Positions 14,381-15,085 of a DNA stretch of 15,085 nt are shown piece after piece (positions within the stretch are counted from its first letter, which is position 1; every line of letters starts with the position of its first letter). This stretch comes from Gammaproteobacteria bacterium UBA3498. GTDB lineage: Bacteria > Pseudomonadota > Gammaproteobacteria > Pseudomonadales > Pseudohongiellaceae. The notes under the pieces were generated by a model. That model made no database searches. It worked only from the letters and a program-made list of their open reading frames with translations, and was not told the origin of the DNA. The translations under genes and the position numbers were made by a program. Where the stretch lies: contig DFQD01000226.1 in NCBI GenBank assembly GCA_002377605.1, forward strand, positions 1-15,085, written 5' to 3'.

Positions 14381-14899
14381 TTATATTTCTACACTGGGGT
14401 CCCAATGACCTGGAACTGCTACCCATTGCTGTTCTTGTAAACGGCCCTCTTCTGTCGCGAAGTAGGCTTGAGTAATCATTCCTTTCCACGAACGATAGGC
14501 GCTGTATTGAGAAGCACTAGTATCGAATGCTTGGGCATCGAGAGAAGTTAAGCGAGATTCTGCTGTTGCTTCATCTAGTTCTACAAAATCTCTACCGAGT
14601 TGCATGCCTAGTTCGCGGAGGTTGCGATGTTGATTGCGCTGAGTATCAGCGCTGGCCCATTCCGCCATTAAGCCATCGAGAAAGCCTGGTACGTTTACAT
14701 CCAAAGCGCCAGGTGTCTCGGTGCGGGGGATGATTAGATCACTAACTCGAGACACTAGTTGTAGTTCTTCATTGGAGAAGAACCGCATGCCTCCTTCACT
14801 TGATGGAACGATCTGCGCTACACCGCCGCAGGCGGAGAGTAGGGGAGCACCACCAATGGAAATGATCATGCCTTGCAAGATATCGCGGCGGGTATGCAT
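14381..14899 (-). CDS. Gluconate 2-dehydrogenase subunit 3-type (gamma) small subunit, Tat lipoprotein
   Basis: The family (gluconate 2-dehydrogenase subunit 3 / FAD-glucose dehydrogenase gamma) acts as a chaperone-like small subunit. It is needed for maturation and for Tat export of the flavin subunit. The ATG at 14899 gives a 172-aa protein beginning MHTRRDILQG, a twin-arginine motif at residues 4-5, then a hydrophobic core and a lipobox LSAC with Cys24. So the complex is probably exported folded and lipid-anchored. The frame extends five codons further to a TTG at 14914, but the ATG fits the signal better. The mature part contains FFSNEELQLVSRVSDLIIPRTETPGALDVNVPGFLDGLMAEWA, a strong family signature, and ends near WVAVPGHWDPSVEI. 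The only cysteine is the lipobox one. The alpha subunit gene follows 28 bases downstream. Confidence 0.92.
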   Translation of the reverse strand: MHTRRDILQGMIISIGGAPLLSACGGVAQIVPSSEGGMRFFSNEELQLVSRVSDLIIPRTETPGALDVNVPGFLDGLMAEWASADTQRNQHRNLRELGMQLGRDFVELDEATAESRLTSLDAQAFDTSASQYSAYRSWKGMITQAYFATEEGRLQEQQWVAVPGHWDPSVEI

Positions 14900-14902
14900 A
14901 GT

Positions 14903-14981
14903 TTTTCTCGTCAATATGGCTAATAGACTGCAAGCATATGAGAAATCAGCTGATCTGAACAGAGACTATGTGACGAGAAAA
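14903..14981. repeat. 11-bp inverted repeat flanking the upstream region of the gamma subunit gene
   Basis: TTTTCTCGTCA (14903-14913) and its exact reverse complement TGACGAGAAAA (14971-14981) are separated by 57 bases; between them is a 10-bp perfect palindrome ATCAGCTGAT (14945-14954). The left arm ends four bases before the ATG at 14899. Arms of this length are unlikely by chance at such a place and could be paired operator sites or a looped leader. The sequence from 14982 to the window end has open frames at the edge but no recognisable gene. Confidence 0.5.
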
Positions 14982-15085
14982 TCTAATTAGCGATGTTGCA
15001 ATTCGCGCTGGGACCAGATGAGGATAGATCTTCTGCGAAGCGGGAGCGTGAAAATGAATAGACAAGTCGCCTAATCCAGAAAGCT

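Noticed and set aside
14900..14914. Gamma subunit start at TTG 14914
   Set aside because: No ribosome-binding site in front of it; the ATG at 14899 gives a normal twin-arginine lipoprotein signal.
14982..15085. Minus-strand frames open at the right edge, possibly the 3' end of another gene
   Set aside because: Two frames are open over 30-45 codons and neither looks like a protein; too short to call.
1..15085. CRISPR array, tRNA/rRNA gene, transposase, integrase or phage gene
   Set aside because: No repeat-spacer pattern, cloverleaf, inverted-terminal-repeat element or recombinase motif was seen on either strand.

Overview
The window looks like chromosomal DNA of a Gram-negative gammaproteobacterium, moderately AT-rich and probably free-living or marine. 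The reasons are the exported proteins with Sec, Tat and lipoprotein signals, a HisC and a ModE that both resemble the enterobacterial proteins along their length, a secreted protein carrying the acidic 'EEIIVIG' segment common at the N-termini of gammaproteobacterial outer-membrane-related proteins, and a dense mix of short operons. The taxonomic placement is inference. I see no phage, transposase, tRNA, rRNA or CRISPR array.

Layout. Positions 1-413 (minus) hold the N-terminal part of a small secreted protein cut by the window edge. Positions 601-1743 encode an unrecognised protein with methyltransferase-like motifs, and 2044-3054 a TPR-repeat protein. Positions 3302-6711 are a complete molybdate uptake and sensing locus: a perfect 40-bp palindrome matching a ModE operator, then modA-modB-modC, then modE facing them tail to tail one base away. 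Positions 6863-7780 encode an exported metallo-beta-lactamase-fold hydrolase. It is followed by what may be the wreck of another secreted-protein gene, and then by a leftward operon of hisC and a YjiH-family membrane protein (10300-7879). Positions 10659-11138 (exported cupin) and 11356-12513 (secreted His/Met-rich protein of unknown function) run rightward to a strong intrinsic terminator at about 12561-12588. The window ends with a leftward pair, 14899-12652. It encodes a Tat/lipoprotein gamma-type small subunit and an FAD-dependent GMC dehydrogenase with the three-cysteine spacing of the [3Fe-4S]-containing FAD-glucose dehydrogenases.

How the genes work together. ModA captures molybdate in the periplasm, ModB and ModC pump it in, and ModE, with two molybdate-binding Mop/TOBE domains, should repress modABC by binding the palindrome. 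That palindrome overlaps the predicted modA promoter and the modA start codon, so modA mRNA may be nearly or wholly leaderless. The gamma/alpha dehydrogenase pair should be exported together by Tat, with the alpha subunit (no signal of its own) carried by the lipidated gamma subunit. No cytochrome c (beta) gene follows before the terminator. The hisC-yjiH pair is away from any visible his operon, and the link between an aminotransferase and a putative transporter is unexplained.

I did not find an obviously new defence or mobile system. The best candidates for new biology are the extended ModE palindrome with its start-codon overlap, the beta-less [3Fe-4S] dehydrogenase pair, the His/Met-rich secreted protein, and the unrecognised protein at 601-1743.
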